A DNA stretch of 64,000 bases from Scleromitrula shiraiana (GCA_028455995.1 JABELC010000002.1:3782001-3846000), one strand, 5' to 3'; positions 45,379-58,672 are shown, counted from the first letter of the stretch. Numbers and translations are program-made. The notes: a model not told the origin generated them from the letters alone.

Positions 45379-46660
45379 AGGAACCTCGTAACCCTTGCGA
45401 GCGTGTAAGAAATCGTGAAGAGTGAGAAATGACGAGATGTGCGAGCAGCGAGCCTTTGGGCGTGTTAAAGTGAAGTTAACTGGTGTGTGAGAGAGGTGGA
45501 CGTTTGAGAACTCGAAATTGAAATTGCGAATTCCACAAATTCCAATTATTATATCGTCGTACACAAGACAAGATAACTTATAAGATTATCAATAAACAAG
45601 CTTAGCTAGCTTGGTTTTGCTTGAAGTGAAGTGTACACCAAATAAAGTAGGTAGTAATTTGAGATATTGGATATCTGTTCTAGAGTCCAGGGACACAGAC
45701 ACGGGACGGGTACGGGTACAGGTACGGTGTTTCGGATGATATATAATCCGTGATCGGTGATGAACAAGGAAGGATCCACACATCAGCGCCTCTAGTTAAA
45801 AAGATTTTCAGCCTCGCCAGCCTTGTTCGTTAGCATTATGGAAAAATCAAAAACCCACCCTCTCCTCTCCTATTCTCTCATCACCCTCACTCCCTCATTC
45901 CCTCTATTTGGGGTAGCTATACAATCAAATCGTCAACCCGCTGTTAATTTCAACGATCGACATATCAAAGCAATGCTTAAAAGAACGAACAATCACAAAA
46001 AATGCGTGTATATTCATATTTCCCTCTCCTTCTCCCTCTCCCTTACACACACCCACCAACTCACCCATCACCCATCACCCACCCCAGCCAAACACATACA
46101 TGCATGCATGAATCATATATCATATCATTTACCCTTCCTTCCTTCCCACCATGACCATGCTATGCTATAAAAAGAACCTATAATATATTTCTCATCTCCA
46201 TTGCCACGTCTTCATCATATTGCCGTGCTCCTCTCCCCTCTACTCATCTCCTCATCTCCTCCCATCTCCATTCAACCTCGCCTCCCCTCGCTACCTATGA
46301 TATAATATTCATATTTTCGAGTCTTCCAACAACCGACCCATCAATTCCATAACTTCCATCCATCAAACCCTCCATCAAACTCTCATCTCTCATCTCTCAT
46401 CCCAACCCCATTAATGAAACGAAGACCCAAACTCAAAACTCAAAAGAAAAGATAAAAAAAATAATAAAAGTGATCATGTCACAATGATGTGCATATTTAA
46501 TTTTCCCCTTCCCCTTTCCCTCTCCCTCCCTTCCAACCCACCAAGCAAACAAACCATCCCGAAAACGAAAATGCGCCATGCAAAAATCCTCTCTTTCTCT
46601 CTCTCTTCCTCCCCACCCTTCAAACCAACCAACCAACCCACCCACCCAGCCAAATCTACT
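45379..46660. other. Intergenic upstream of p24 and downstream of UBP15
   Basis: Mostly pyrimidine-rich simple sequence from about 45840 to 46640 (tctcc, catc, ccaacc repeats). Frames reading through it are compositional. A tataaaa-like stretch and gcatgcatgcat repeat lie near 46100. No gene was recognised. Confidence 0.55.
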
Positions 46661-49600
46661 TCACTTCAAGAACAAGTCGCCCCCACCATTCTTCGCAACC
46701 CTGACTCTATCGATATGATCTAGACCCAGTAAATCATCATCCTCATTGGCCACGTCCCATAATATATCATCTGTAATTTTTTTTCCTCATTAGTACCAAT
46801 TTCATTGCCAATCAATACCAATACCAACGCCAATACCAAAACATATAACAAATTAAACAAGAAGAAAACAAGAAAAAACATACCATCATTCAAATAAATA
46901 GGCTTAGCATAAGCATTCTTCTTAACAACACAAAACTTAACCTTTTCAAGATTCTTCCCCTTAATCCCCGTTCGCTTCTCCAATCGTTTTCTCGTCTCGA
47001 CGAATGGTTCATCCTATTTCGAGGTTACATATCAATTAGCCATCCAATCCATCTAGTGTTCCCTTCTCCAAAAAAAAAGGAAAAAAAAGGAACAAAAAGA
47101 GAAATAACAAGAACCACCGCAAAAAACATACCTGTATCATCCTAAAAACAAACGGAATACTATGGGGTCTCGAAGGTTCAATCTGGAAATGATACGCAGA
47201 AATAAAACTACCAGTATCGGGATCACGATCCTCCTCCGGTACACGCTCGAGCATAAGAGAAATATACTCCGTAACGCTAACGACCGGAGCATCTCTCGCA
47301 ACCTCCTTATGAATCCTATTGGCGTGAACTTCGTAAACTTTAATTGGTCCTGCTTTTTCCTCATCTTCTAGTTGGGCTTTGCTGATTAGTGCCGAGACGA
47401 TGTCATCCACGGTTCCGTTTTTGGGGACGATTAATTCGTATTGTTCCTACAACGAACGTATTAGCAGTTGGAACGAACTTCATCGGAATTACATGTATAA
47501 ATACTTACATCTTTTGTAATCCCCTCACTAACCCAGAAGACTTTAAGTACTTTCTTCGTCTCTAATTCTGCAAGGGTCATATTTAAGGCCTCAAAATAAA
47601 GTGCATCTGATCTCGTTGCTGAATTGGTAAATGTACTGTAAGAAGCAACAAGCATACTTGACAGAGTATGACCGTTTTGGCGCTTAACAGCTGCTTTAGG
47701 ATTTCCTGTAGATGAATTGATAGTCCAGAATCTTAGGTGAGTTGGATCATGACCCAATTTCTCACCAACTTTGGCGCACACTTGTTCATATGAGTTTTTT
47801 GTGCTTAGGACAAGAGTGAATGCCTCAAAAGTATCCGGATCAAAGATTCCTTTAGTTGGGTGGCAGTAAAATTTTATGTTCCTTCTATGGCGAAGGAAAT
47901 CATAATAAAGGCGGGCATCTTCCAACTGATCAACAACAGTTCGCGAACTGATACTATTAGTTGAAGAGCTAATTGAGTTAGCATTCATCTTTATTGTACA
48001 CACACCCAGTGTTCATAACTTACTCGCTACTCTCAGAGGCTCTAGTTTCGGGTGCCTTCTGAAAGCAAACAATATCACCATCTTGAAGTTCTGCTGCCTT
48101 TAATGATTGTCTAGCTTTCATGGGCTCAATCATATCAGGTTTAATTTCCTAACCCAGATATTAGTATAAAAAGTATCATGTAAATTGCAGTGTACATACC
48201 TCAAATAGCTTTAATTGTTGCTTAGGTGGCCAACCCATACGCTTCAAAATAACAGGAGCTAAATCTTCGACCTTCTTCTCCTTACTGATATAGATGTGAC
48301 CACATCCAACCAAGGTTTGCGCATCAATGTCAAAATGTTTTAAAAATAAGACAATCAAATCAGATTTTGGACTTGTCCCATTGACTAGATTATGAGCAGG
48401 CCAGATTGCATCACCGTTAGCATTAACTTCTTCAGCCGGCTCGGCCCATAGTCTTAGCTCCTGAGTTTTGCTACCTGCCAATTTTAAATGGGCATCATCA
48501 ATGGTTTGATTCAAGTCCAAAATCGGTTGATCAGGTCTTGTGGTTTTGTTTTGACGATTGACCATGCACCATAATCTCAACTGCCTAGGGTCCATAGAGA
48601 TATCCTTAGCAATTTGTTCCGTAAGCTCCTTTATCGTAGATTTCCGGAGGAGACGGTAGGATCTAGCTGCCGCTGGGTCGTTATCATGACTTTGGTCAAA
48701 CAAGGTTAAATCAATACTGCTATGAGCATGGAAAGTATCTTCGGTAATAACTCTAATGGTAAGATATAGATGTTGCTCTTCTCGTTCTTTCCTGCGTGCT
48801 TCTCTAAAAGCGGCTTCTTCTTCCAATTTCTTTTCTGCATGAAGTTAGTAAAACATCCAAAACAGTTCCCAATTTGAATCTTACGAAGATGTGCTGGTGT
48901 ATCAGCTTGCGTGACCGGGCAGAGTACTTCATCCACCTTCGACTCGCGGATATAAACAAGCATATATGCGTTGTTATGACGTATCATTGGTTTACCCGTA
49001 GTATTAACTTGTGACATGACGATGTGCTCTCCACCATAGTTCTCTTCCAAGGCCTCCCGCATCGTTGCTTTCGTTACTTTATCATCATCATATTTGTAGA
49101 ACCATCCATCTTTCTTTGGTTTGATGTATGCATAATAATGTCCCGCGTTAAGATCTCCGGCGTGAACGAGTACTCCATGCAGCCTATAAACCCAATTTTC
49201 TTTCTTCAACTCTACTAAATCATCGGCCAAGTAGTCCGTAGCATCGAAAGATTCCGGATATTCGTAACGGTCGTTGATTTTCATCATGGCATCTCTTTCG
49301 ACATCATACTCAAATCGTTTGAGCTGCAGATGAAGGACGTCTGGAAAATGCTCGAAAATCACACCTTTCGTAGCATCTTGTAGTTTAAATTGGTCGCCAG
49401 CGAAATATTGGTTATCACCATCCATGGTTTCTGTGTTGACATAATCCTTAAGACTTGCCTCCAGATTTTTGTTTCCACTGACATTCAGTTGAATATCCCA
49501 AAAGTCTTCTACCCTGCGCGATTCGTACTTGACGTTGATGCAGTCAATATATGTTCGTACTTTGCCGCAAAATAGTTTTGGAAGAACATTTTCGGCTTTG

Positions 49601-50766
49601 GTCCCCTTCATTTTAATTTCCATACGTTCCATTAACTTTCTCGAAAGTTCCTGTACATCCTGCTGTTCGAAAATGTGTCTCGTTTCCCATCCAAAGGATT
49701 TGGTGAGTTCATTAGTGCTCACTGCCGTCGAAGAGGTTTGTAATTGGTAAAAAAGACGCTGCAGAGTATACGCGCTGTTCGTGCCGGTATTATCGTCCTC
49801 TGTCGGAATTTCATATACAGCCTATTGTATCATTAGCGCATTCCACCGAATGAAAGTATCTTTAGCATACTTTACGGAAAGCATTAGTAAAGTATAGTGA
49901 CTGAATAAGTGAGTTCAAATAGCATGTAGCCCCTTGATTCTTCAACCCAACATATCCAGTCATTTCCTTTGAATCATAGTTGGTCAATGGATGCCATAAG
50001 ACTCCCGTCTCATCTTCGACTATTCTAACATAGGCGGTCATATTTGCCTCATCATTCTCGACTAGGGGCCGTTCGGAGTGAGAGCCCCAAGGTCTGTTGA
50101 ATAGTTTGCTTATCTCCATAAACCGTGTGAAACCCCAATCTCCTTCGTCTTTGGTAAATCGATGATGCGCAGTATGGAAAGTGTATAACGAGGGGTCATT
50201 TTTATTCCATAAGACAAGACTGAATTGTACGCAACAGACGAAATCATCCGGTGGTTTGTTGTTTTCGAAGCCATGTTCGAGGTAGAATGAGACATTATCG
50301 GCATTGTTCCCGAATGGAAACATAAGTACACGCCTATGATATTGGTCAGTATCTAAAGCGCACATCTTGAAAGCATATCTGATGCTCACCAAGGATATCC
50401 TCCAACATGGAATATAGGACCATGCTCTCTGCGCGACATCGACCGCCATCCTGAGATTTCCCATGTATGATATGCCGTTTCTAATATTGGAGCTTGTTCT
50501 GGCAATGGCGTCAATACCGTCTCTTTCAAAGCCTCGACTATTAAACACAGGTCAGCTCAAAATCCTAATATTCCCATCACACAAGAATCCGTACAGTCAT
50601 TGGCAAGTATTGGAGTTGGTTCATCCGGATTTATGATGGCGATATCTTTCTCGCTCCCAGTCTCCGGTTGGTCGACGACATATTCCTCTGGATCGATCTG
50701 CATTTCATTAGGTGATTGTATGTTTGAGTCGAAAGACTTTGATGAATTAGAATCATTATCAGCCAT
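46661..50766 (-). CDS. UBP15: Ubiquitin-specific protease Ubp15 (USP7/HAUSP family)
   Basis: This is a large deubiquitinase; yeast Ubp15 acts in cell-cycle and endocytic/peroxisomal protein turnover. Ten minus-strand exons keep frame exactly: 50766-50595, 50537-50390, 50333-49871, 49821-48885, 48834-48200, 48148-48024, 47953-47509, 47446-47132, 47013-46884 and 46770-46661, giving 1159 aa. In order: an acidic N terminus; a MATH domain (about 75-215: YHTWEISGWRSMSRREHGPI, LMFPFGNNADNVSFYLEHGF); a USP catalytic domain from about 235 with the Cys box GLKNQGATCYLNSLIQSLYF (C244) and His box HAGDLNAGHYYAYIK (H489); then the ubiquitin-like HUBL repeats (about 600-1120) and a LLGLDHID-type C-terminal tail. 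The acceptor of exon 7 could also lie 15 nt upstream in frame. Catalytic residues are intact. Confidence 0.96.
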
Positions 50767-52325
50767 TTTGAGATTGAGGTTTGGAGGGGTTATAGAATTT
50801 CGAAGGAATAGATAGGTAAGGTAAGGTAAGGTAAGGTATGAGGGGATGCGAAGTGGGGAAAGTTTTCATTCAAGAATTTATTAGAGAAGTTGGAATTGCT
50901 TTTTGCTCACAGGATTCATGGTCGCAACCAAAAGAGTAATAGTAGTATAGTAGAATAGAAGAAGTACTATAGATAGTAGATCTTGCCCTTAAGGTTTTCC
51001 CAACTGGTGCAAGATTTCAAGTGCTTTCAAAGATCAAATTACCACCAGGACCTTACTTAGTTAAAAGAAGAAGGAGTAAGATAGAATGAAGATATAAAGA
51101 TAGAAGGAACAACAATAAGAGGATAAAAGGATAAGAGGATAAGAGGGTAAGAGAGTGTATTATGAACTTTATGAAGTTGATTGTAAATTCCTTATAAGTC
51201 TTCTCGTCTTGTATAATACAACTTGGAGTTTTTCGAACTTTTTAAACCGTGGGAATATCGGCTTTATTATTTTGATTCAACCTATCCTTAGGTAGTGATA
51301 GTGGTAGTGGTAGTAGGCAGTTTGTAGTTTGTAGTAGGTAGTTTGTAGTTTGTAATAGGTAGTTCGTAGTTTGTAGTAGGTAGTAGGTAGTTCGTAGTAG
51401 GTAGTTTGTAGTTCGTAGTTCGTAGTTCGTCTTTCGTAGTATGTAGATAGTCGTAGTAACCTATGTAGTTTGGTTAAGTTGGTAAGTAAAATTGACCTTG
51501 GGAAACACTTAAAGGTGGGAAGGTCCGAAGCTGTTTTAGCGTCTCTCTTTATTAGTGTGTTGCTTGATTCCAAGTGGGAGAGTCGCTTCACTATAGCATA
51601 GCACATCACGAAATGAAGTAAGCTTAGCTATCTGTGGGTGGTGGTGGTGTGGCAGTGGCGCAATCCAATAAAATAACGATGACGTTTCAAGTTTCCCTTC
51701 AATCAAATGTTTCGGTTTCTTTTCTTTTCGTTTCTTTTACCAGTGCAATATGCTTCAATTGATTTGATAGACTTAATTATCCTTAGTTATTCATTTATTC
51801 ATTTATTCACTCACTTGATTGTAAATACCCCTCTACGTACATATATGCTAGGTATTTGGCTCTTATTTATTAACTCAGTATATTTGTGAATGAATCTGAA
51901 AGTAAGATTGCATGCGCTGTAGTCCATCGGTGCTGAATGCTCACTCAACCTTGTCTGCGGGAATCATAAGGTAGTATTAACCCTCAACTTCAAAATCTTA
52001 GACGTCGCAAGAAATTCTCTTCAAATCATGTAATTATTATATAGTTTTAATCAAGTAGCTCTAGATATACCTATCCATCTATCTATAGATAGTAATCTTA
52101 TAATCCATCCATATATAAAAAGCAAGGGATATGTTCAACACCGTAAAAATAACATAACATAACATAAGAACCTCCATAGAAGATAGAAAAGAAAAACCAT
52201 ATCATCTTACCATACTAATAGAGGTATATCAAACGACGAACAATTCTTCCGCTCCAGGTTGAAAACGATCATATATAAGACGAAACGAATCTGATGTAGA
52301 TTTCAAGAACCTTTATATCCCAAAT
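50767..52325. other. 1.6-kb intergenic region with gtagtttgtag repeats
   Basis: aaggt repeats (50815-50837) sit in the UBP15 promoter. Irregular gtag/tttgtagt repeats run from about 51293 to 51440. Two ctatctat blocks lie near 52075-52090. I see no coding or RNA gene. Confidence 0.6.
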
Positions 52326-53450
52326 CTATTCGGATGTAGATGCTTCAGCAGCCGCATAACGAACAGTAAGACCATCCTTAAGATCTTGACCTTGACCACC
52401 ATACTGTTTTGGTAATTTCTCCTTAACACTTGGAATCTCAGCACCAAGATTGGAACCATAACTCAACGGATGAAATTTCCTAACAGTCTCCGCACTCAGA
52501 AAGATTTTCATAGCCGTAAAAACCCATCCCATAACAACCGGAACATTGACGAAGAATTTCTCCTTAAGAAGCTCGGGGTATGCCATGCTGAAAGTTTGGA
52601 TTGTTTCTTTGGATGCGGCTCGGATACTTGGATCCATGCGGAGGAAACTGACGTTGAGATAGTCGTGAACTTGGATCATTTGGTAGGGATCTGGGCCATT
52701 TTCTGGGATCTTTTCGGTGGCTGATGCGAGATCTAATTCTTTTATTGAGAGCTCCATTAATGCTGCTCTCCATTTGAGGAAACTAATAAGTGAATTGGTT
52801 AGTATAGCGCGTTATTAGGTACCGACGGCAACGTACTCAGAAACATCACTGAAAGTCTTCTTCACATCCTTCACGGCCCCATATATATTCCATGTGATAA
52901 CTTCTTTCCCTCCTTGACTTGTGGGGTAGGTAGTCACAAATCCCAAGTTACCAAACTTGACTTTATCAAACTCAGTATCCTCCAATAATTTCTGAGGTTG
53001 CATAGTCTTTCTCCATTTCAAAGCCTCTATCAATTGAGCCTTAGCCTTCCCAACATCTTTATTATTTGCGCGCAGGAATTTCTCAAGAACTATGCAAGTT
53101 TGAACATGATTCTCCGATTGTTCAAGAACAATTCCCCACATCTCATTATGTCCAGCAGCCTCAAAACTTGACGGAAGTTCGGAAAAGAATTTAGAAAGGG
53201 GTGTTCCATCGTGGATTTTTGTATCTTTGTCTAAGGATACTACGGGTGGAGTAGTGGACGAAGCTTCTTTTGTAGACTCTGGTTTGGCATCGGTGATAGG
53301 CTCCGCAACGGGCTCTACAGTAGGGCTGGCGATGGCTTCCGCCGCTACTGGATCCGTTTTTGGCGACTCTGTAGTGTCATTTGTAGATTTTGGTTCCTCA
53401 ACCACGACTGGAATTGTCTCATTGACTTTTGGATTGATTTCTTCACCCAT
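52326..53450 (-). CDS. SFH5: Sec14-like phosphatidylinositol transfer protein Sfh5
   Basis: This is a non-classical Sec14 homologue that transfers phosphatidylinositol (yeast Sfh5 has also been reported to bind haem), located at the ER/plasma membrane and cytosol. Minus-strand exons are 53450-52837 and 52782-52326, giving 356 aa. The first 90 residues are Pro/Glu/Thr-rich and disordered. Then comes the CRAL-TRIO N part (LEKFLRANNKDVGKAKAQL, ALKWRKTM) and the lipid-binding CRAL-TRIO domain (FGNLGFVTTYPTSQGGKEVI, VHDYLNVSFLRMDPSIRAAS, PELLKEKFFVNVPVVMGWVF, IPSVKEKLPKQYGGQG). This matches the fungal Sfh5 order. The intron splits GA|T in SDVSD. The gene appears intact. Confidence 0.92.
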
Positions 53451-54262
53451 TGTTTGTTATGAATACGGAGTTTTTGTCCCACAAATTCGGTGTGTATGTA
53501 TCAGTGATAGCTGTAATAATATCAAAGGAAATCAGTATAAAATAGGCTGAATCTAATGGCAAACAAAATACTCACGTTGATCTTGAATGAAGGAAGAAAA
53601 AATCGTGGGGTGATTCTTTTATTAAATGGGTTGTGATTTGATCAAAATGTACGAGTAAAAGGTCAGAGAAAAGATGAGGGAGGAAGGTTGAGAATAAAAT
53701 CACAGATATATGCTATGTATATATATATGGATATATATGGATTCATATAGATATATATAATATATATATATATATTATTATTCTCAACAGATTTTATTTT
53801 TTTTAACTAATTAAATCATTCCCTTCCTACCGTTCCTCAGATGTTCTCAGGGCGTACGACTATTATATGCCAATTTCGCATGCCAAGATCAGATTAAATT
53901 TGTTACGGACGTACACGCACCTTCTAAGAATTGGGATTAGAATTGTTTTAATAGCTGGACAAATCCTTGTTTTATCCTTGTACACCCCGACTCCCGATAA
54001 TCGGCAGAATACCTGTGCATACCTAGGTTTTTTTTTTTTTTTTTTGGAGGATTGGACTGGACCCCCCACGTTAACTTTGATAAAAAGCTCTATCAATAAG
54101 AATAACTTAAGTTACATAGTGTGTGTGTATGGGAATATTTCCGACTCATCAGATTTTGAAAGAAAGCAAAAGAATAATACATTTTTCTAGAGTAAACATT
54201 CCATACATATATCCATAATCATCTCATATATTATTCCTTCTTATACGTATGGAATCGTCGGT
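53451..54262. other. Divergent promoter region, SFH5 / mitochondrial kinase
   Basis: An AT-rich (tata)n block lies at 53709-53775, a T16 tract near 54028 and gtgtgtgtat near 54119. It must contain the SFH5 promoter and the promoter of the gene starting at 54263. No RNA gene was seen. SFH5 may have a 5' UTR intron around 53515-53577, which I cannot confirm. Confidence 0.5.
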
Positions 54263-55882
54263 ATGCTGCGATCATTTTCGCATAATGCTTCCAAGGTGAC
54301 AAATGGATTCAATAACCTTAGACAACAACAATCTTCAAAGTTACATGTACCACCTTGGAGACTTGCTTCACCACTAGATGAGTATGTTCATGAACAGTTT
54401 TAAGTACATCTAAAAAGTCATGTCTCTGATGATTTCAGATGGGTAGCAAAAGATGCCAGACCAATTAGTCTAAGACAGCTCATGGTCTTCGGTCGATCCC
54501 TAACTGAATCTCGACTGATAAACTCCGCCAACTATGTACGAGAAGAGCTTCCTACCAGGTAAAATAGCTATCCATACCATCGTCTCGCTATGACTTACCA
54601 AGAAAAATAGATTGGCGCATCGAATTCGAGATATGCAAACCCTCCCATACGTTGTCGTCACAAATCCCCATATGAGTCAAGTTTACGAGCTATACTATAA
54701 AGCTTTCGAAAGCTTCCGACGTGTGCGAGAGATCAAAACATTGGAGGATAATGATAAGTTGTGCAAAATTATCACCAAGACCTTGCAAGAACATCTTACG
54801 GTTATCCCGAAATTGGCAATGGGTGTGCTTGAATGTAGGGATTTGATGAGGCCCGAGGACATGGACAAATTTATGAATACAATCTTACGCTCGGTACTAT
54901 CTTCTTAGTCTCTGGGTTGATTAAAATTGCAGCTAATCTCTTCTTATGTAGAGAATATCGAGACGTGTTATAGCGGGTATGCAGTTGTCTTTATCCTCAA
55001 ACAGAATGCAGAAAGGAAATATACTAACATCTCTATTCCAACAATCAAGAGCAACACCTAGCTCTAACCGAAACATTTAACTCCAACTGGCACTTCGCCG
55101 ACGCAAGACCAATCGACACCGAATTTGTAGGCGAAGTATTCCTAAAATGCAACGCAAGAGAAGTAGTCCAACGAGTCGGCAAAGAAGTCCAAGCCCTCAT
55201 CTCCGCCTCTGAAGACCTCTCCACCCCCATGATCCCCGAAATCCGTCTCATCGGCCACCTCGACGCTACATTCCCCTACATCCTCAGCCACCTCGAATAC
55301 ATAATCGGCGAGCTCCTCCGCAACTCCGTCCAAGCAGTCGTAGAACGTCAAAAGCACCTCCTCCGCCAAAACAAAAATAAACAAAATCCCCCCCCTCTCC
55401 CCCCACCACCCCCAATCGACGTCACCGTCTGCGAAGCCCCCCAACACGTCATCATCCGCGTCTCCGACCAAGGCGGCGGTATCCCCCGGGACATCCTCCC
55501 GCACCTCTGGTCCTTCAGCAAGGGACCCCGCAGCTCGCAACGTCTCGAAAACCTCACCCAAGTCCCCAAAATGGCCGCTACCATGCAAGAGTTAAAAGTC
55601 GAGACCCCTACCGATTCCGAATTCATCTCCCCCGAGCTGCGCGATACGCTGGCTCAACATACGCTCGCGCATGCGAGCTCCCTGGCTTCGTTGTCGAGTC
55701 GGCCCCCGAATTTGAGACTGGGTATGGGGCTGCCGTTGAGTAGAGTGTATGCGGAATATTGGGCGGGCAGTCTGGAGGTGCATAGTTTGGAGGGGTATGG
55801 ATGTGATGCGTTTTTGCAGATTAGTAGGTTGGGGAATAAGAATGAACAGTTGAGTATGAGGGCTAGTATGGATGCTGTTTAG
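54263..55882 (+). CDS. Mitochondrial protein kinase, PDK/BCKDK family (Pkp-like)
   Basis: This GHKL-fold kinase is predicted to phosphorylate and inhibit the E1 component of pyruvate or branched-chain keto-acid dehydrogenase in the matrix. Exons are 54263-54381, 54439-54558, 54611-54893, 54952-54976 (25 nt) and 55050-55882, giving 459 aa. The N terminus MLRSFSHNASKV is basic, as for import. The four-helix regulatory domain includes SLRQLMVFGRS and RIRDMQTLPYVVVTNP. ATP-site motifs are the N-box ELLRNSVQA (E270, N274), the G1 box SDQGGGIP (D322) and the G2-type box GMGLPLSRVYAEYWAG (about 405-420), followed by SLEGYGCDAFLQI. Compared with animal PDKs there are two insertions: a Pro loop (about 295-304) and about 65 residues in the ATP-lid region. 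Yeast Pkp2 is my best guess at the orthologue. Confidence 0.88.
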
Positions 55883-56942
55883 AGGCGGCTGCTGAATTTG
55901 AGATTGGGTATGGGGGGGTTGTTGAAGAGGGAGGATTTTGTACGGAATTTGATATTGGGTTGGGGTAGATATGGGATGGGGTAGCCTGGGGTAGAATTAG
56001 AGGTGTGGGAGATAGAGTGGATGGGATGGGTGGGTTTGGGATGGGATGGGTTGTGATAGCATGGATTAGGATAGCATGGCATGGGATGGATGGATGAATA
56101 CAATAAGAAGTTTCATCCACATTTGAATACTCCATTCCATGTATACCCTGGGTATTCCCACATACCATATATGAAACAAACACTAGAAGGAAGCAAAAAA
56201 AAGAAGCAAAGAAAAGAGCAGAAGGAAAAAAAAAGAAAAAAGGAAAAAAGGAATAGGATTTATCCATACCATACATACATAACATAACATACAAACGCTC
56301 ATTATTTCTCCCTTTTTTTAAAAAAAAAACAGAGACAGATATTTACCATTCACAGTCAATAGCTTCTCGTTTCATAAGATCAATTCAAGTACAATGAGGT
56401 GGATCAAATTGAAGAAAGAAAGAAAGCAAATAATCATCATATCATATCATATCATATCATATCATATTATACCAAATCAATCATAAAAAAAAAGCATGAA
56501 TTACACCGTAGCTAAAACTAATCTAATTCGATTCCATCTGATCTGATCCGAAATCTTTTTTGAAAATAGAATAGAATAGAATAGAATAGCAAAAGCCCAT
56601 CAATGAAGCCACTAACTGTATTTAGAACTAAGAATTAAGGGAAGGAAGCTTTTCTAAACGTTAACTGCCTGAAGAAAAAAAGAAAAAAAAAGAAAAGAAG
56701 ATTAAAAAGAGAAGAAAATAAGAGAAGCCCTCGATGTTGCAAATATATCCCGCTTGCAACCAACCCGTCCATTCATTTCATCCGTCCATCACATATCAGC
56801 CCGTCACACGCAGACCATGCCATCGCCATTCGAAAGATTCCTCAAAATCAAATTTATGAAGACGCCATGCATGCCATGACTTTTCTTTTCATTCATCAAT
56901 CTCTCAATCCATCCCTCACATTACCAACCATCAATCACCAGC
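55883..56942. repeat. Convergent intergenic region with simple repeats
   Basis: Holds gggatggg repeats (55970-56060), ggatagcatgg units, purine tracts (56190-56250), an atcatatcat array (56437-56470), aatag repeats (56570-56590) and A-rich stretches, between the stop codons of two convergent genes. No gene was seen. Confidence 0.7.
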
Positions 56943-58281
56943 CTAGCGACGACCGTGACTGCGTGGTCCAGCAGCACTACCCTGCATCTGCTCCAATTCC
57001 TGCTCCAAAGATTTAATAGCAGCATGTGTACTCTCCAAATCCTTATTCAAACGATCACGCTCACTAATAAGTTTTTGTTCCCACTGTCTGAAACGGTGTT
57101 CTTCAATCTTAACCTGTTCCGTGAATCTCTTTCTAAGACTCTCTTCCTCTTCTTTGAACTTGGGGTTATCGAGTTTTCGAGGTCTGGCCTCGCCGAATTT
57201 ACGCGTCTCCATTTGTTGGGCGCGGTAGGCTTCGTAGTGGGCTTCTTCGGTTGTGTGGATGAGATCGAGCATGTGGGTTCGGATGAGGATGGAGCGGAGT
57301 TTCTTGAAATCACAGTGGTCTTCGTTTTCGACTTCGGCGACTCCCCAGGAGTATTGACGACCTTTGACGATACGTCCATCGCTTATCTTGACGTCTTTCT
57401 CGGATCCGATAACGGCGAATGGCATGGCGGCCATCAAACTTCGTGCATGTTGAGCAGCAGCCTCATCATCCTCCTCGACGGGTGGAGTATAGATCTTGAT
57501 ACCTTGTGCTTCGATAACAGTGCGGATCTATGGTGTATTATTAGCGACCTGCATATATTCTTAAATTCGGACATCATACTCTTTGCTTGAATCGAGCCAA
57601 ATCAGCTGGGCTCAAAGTATCAGCTTTAGCAACAACCGGAATCAAATTAACTCTTGAACTAAGTCTCTTCATAACCTCAATATCAAGAGGCTTCAAGGTG
57701 TGGCCTGTGGGGCGAATGAAGTACAAGCATGCGTGTACACGTAGATCAATCTTATCAACACGACGAGGTTGTTGCTCTTGCAACATATAGGACTCATGTT
57801 GATCATCCAAGAACTCGATAATTGGCATCCAGGAATCACGGTTGTTGACATAGTCTCCAAATCCGGGGGTATCGATAACAGTCAAACGAACTAAATGAGT
57901 GTCAACAATTGTCAAATTTCATGTATTTCCAGATAATTATCAAAGTGAATTTTCGCACCTTTGAAAAATTTCTCTTCTAATTCAGCTTTTGTAATTTCGA
58001 TTTCGACCGTCTTGTCAACTTGCTTTGCGTGTCTGCGTTTGTGATCGGCATAATTTTTGATTGTGGTAGAGAAGAGAGTGTTAATGAAGGTCGTCTTTCC
58101 AAGTCCAGATTCACCAGCAACCTGCAAGTAATCAGTATAAATTGGCAGATCTCATAGCAGAGGATAAAATGCCTACCATAATAGTAAAGGCAGCTCCTCT
58201 CTTTGCGACAATCTTGTGTCTTTGATTTGGTAAATTCGCAATACCAATTGGTGAAGCACTATCCGCTGTTGCTGGTGCCAT
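56943..58281 (-). CDS. CDC12: Septin, Cdc12-type
   Basis: This is a GTP-binding filament protein of the septin ring and collar, needed for septation and hyphal or appressorial morphogenesis. Minus-strand exons are 58281-58177, 58121-57959, 57890-57580 and 57527-56943, giving 387 aa. The P-loop GESGLGKT is at 38-45, the G3 DTPGFG at 96-101, and the G4 AKAD in VNLIPVVAKADTLSP. A polybasic-like KRGAAF element precedes the P-loop. The septin unique element region (WGVAEVENEDHCDFKKLRSI, THMLDLIHTTEE) is complete, followed by a C-terminal coiled coil (about 310-375). The ARKLDNPKFKEEEESLRKRF and RFRQWEQKL segments match yeast Cdc12 as I remember it better than Cdc3 or Cdc11. The septin call is certain; the subgroup is likely. 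Confidence 0.9.
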
Positions 58282-58672
58282 CGTGAAAAATTAAATCTAA
58301 TACTTTTAATGCTGAATATGAGAGTTATGAATTGGGGATACGAAAGAAGGTGAAGAATTCGGGAGAGAAGATGTGGTGTTGTTGTTGAATTAATTAATTC
58401 CAATGTTTTTATCGGGAAGTGGTTCTTCAGGAGAATCGTCTGCTGTTGAAATTGAAATTCGAGTTGCAGCTGCCCCTGGCCCATTTCGCCTACCACCCCA
58501 ATATTAGTCAAGCCACTATAGGCGCTAGAAAATACACTAAATCTTTTTGCTTGCATACCGGATTAATTATTCGGATTATCTCAAAAAAAATTCCCAAATC
58601 GATTAAAATGCGATAAGATTTCAAGATCAGTATATCAAATTTTTATATTAATAGCCCAATGCAACGGTGACG
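58282..58672. promoter_or_regulatory. Divergent promoter region, septin / PWP2
   Basis: A 391-bp spacer between two divergent start codons. It is AT-rich with attaattaattaat near 58387. No recognisable operator was identified by eye. Confidence 0.5.
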
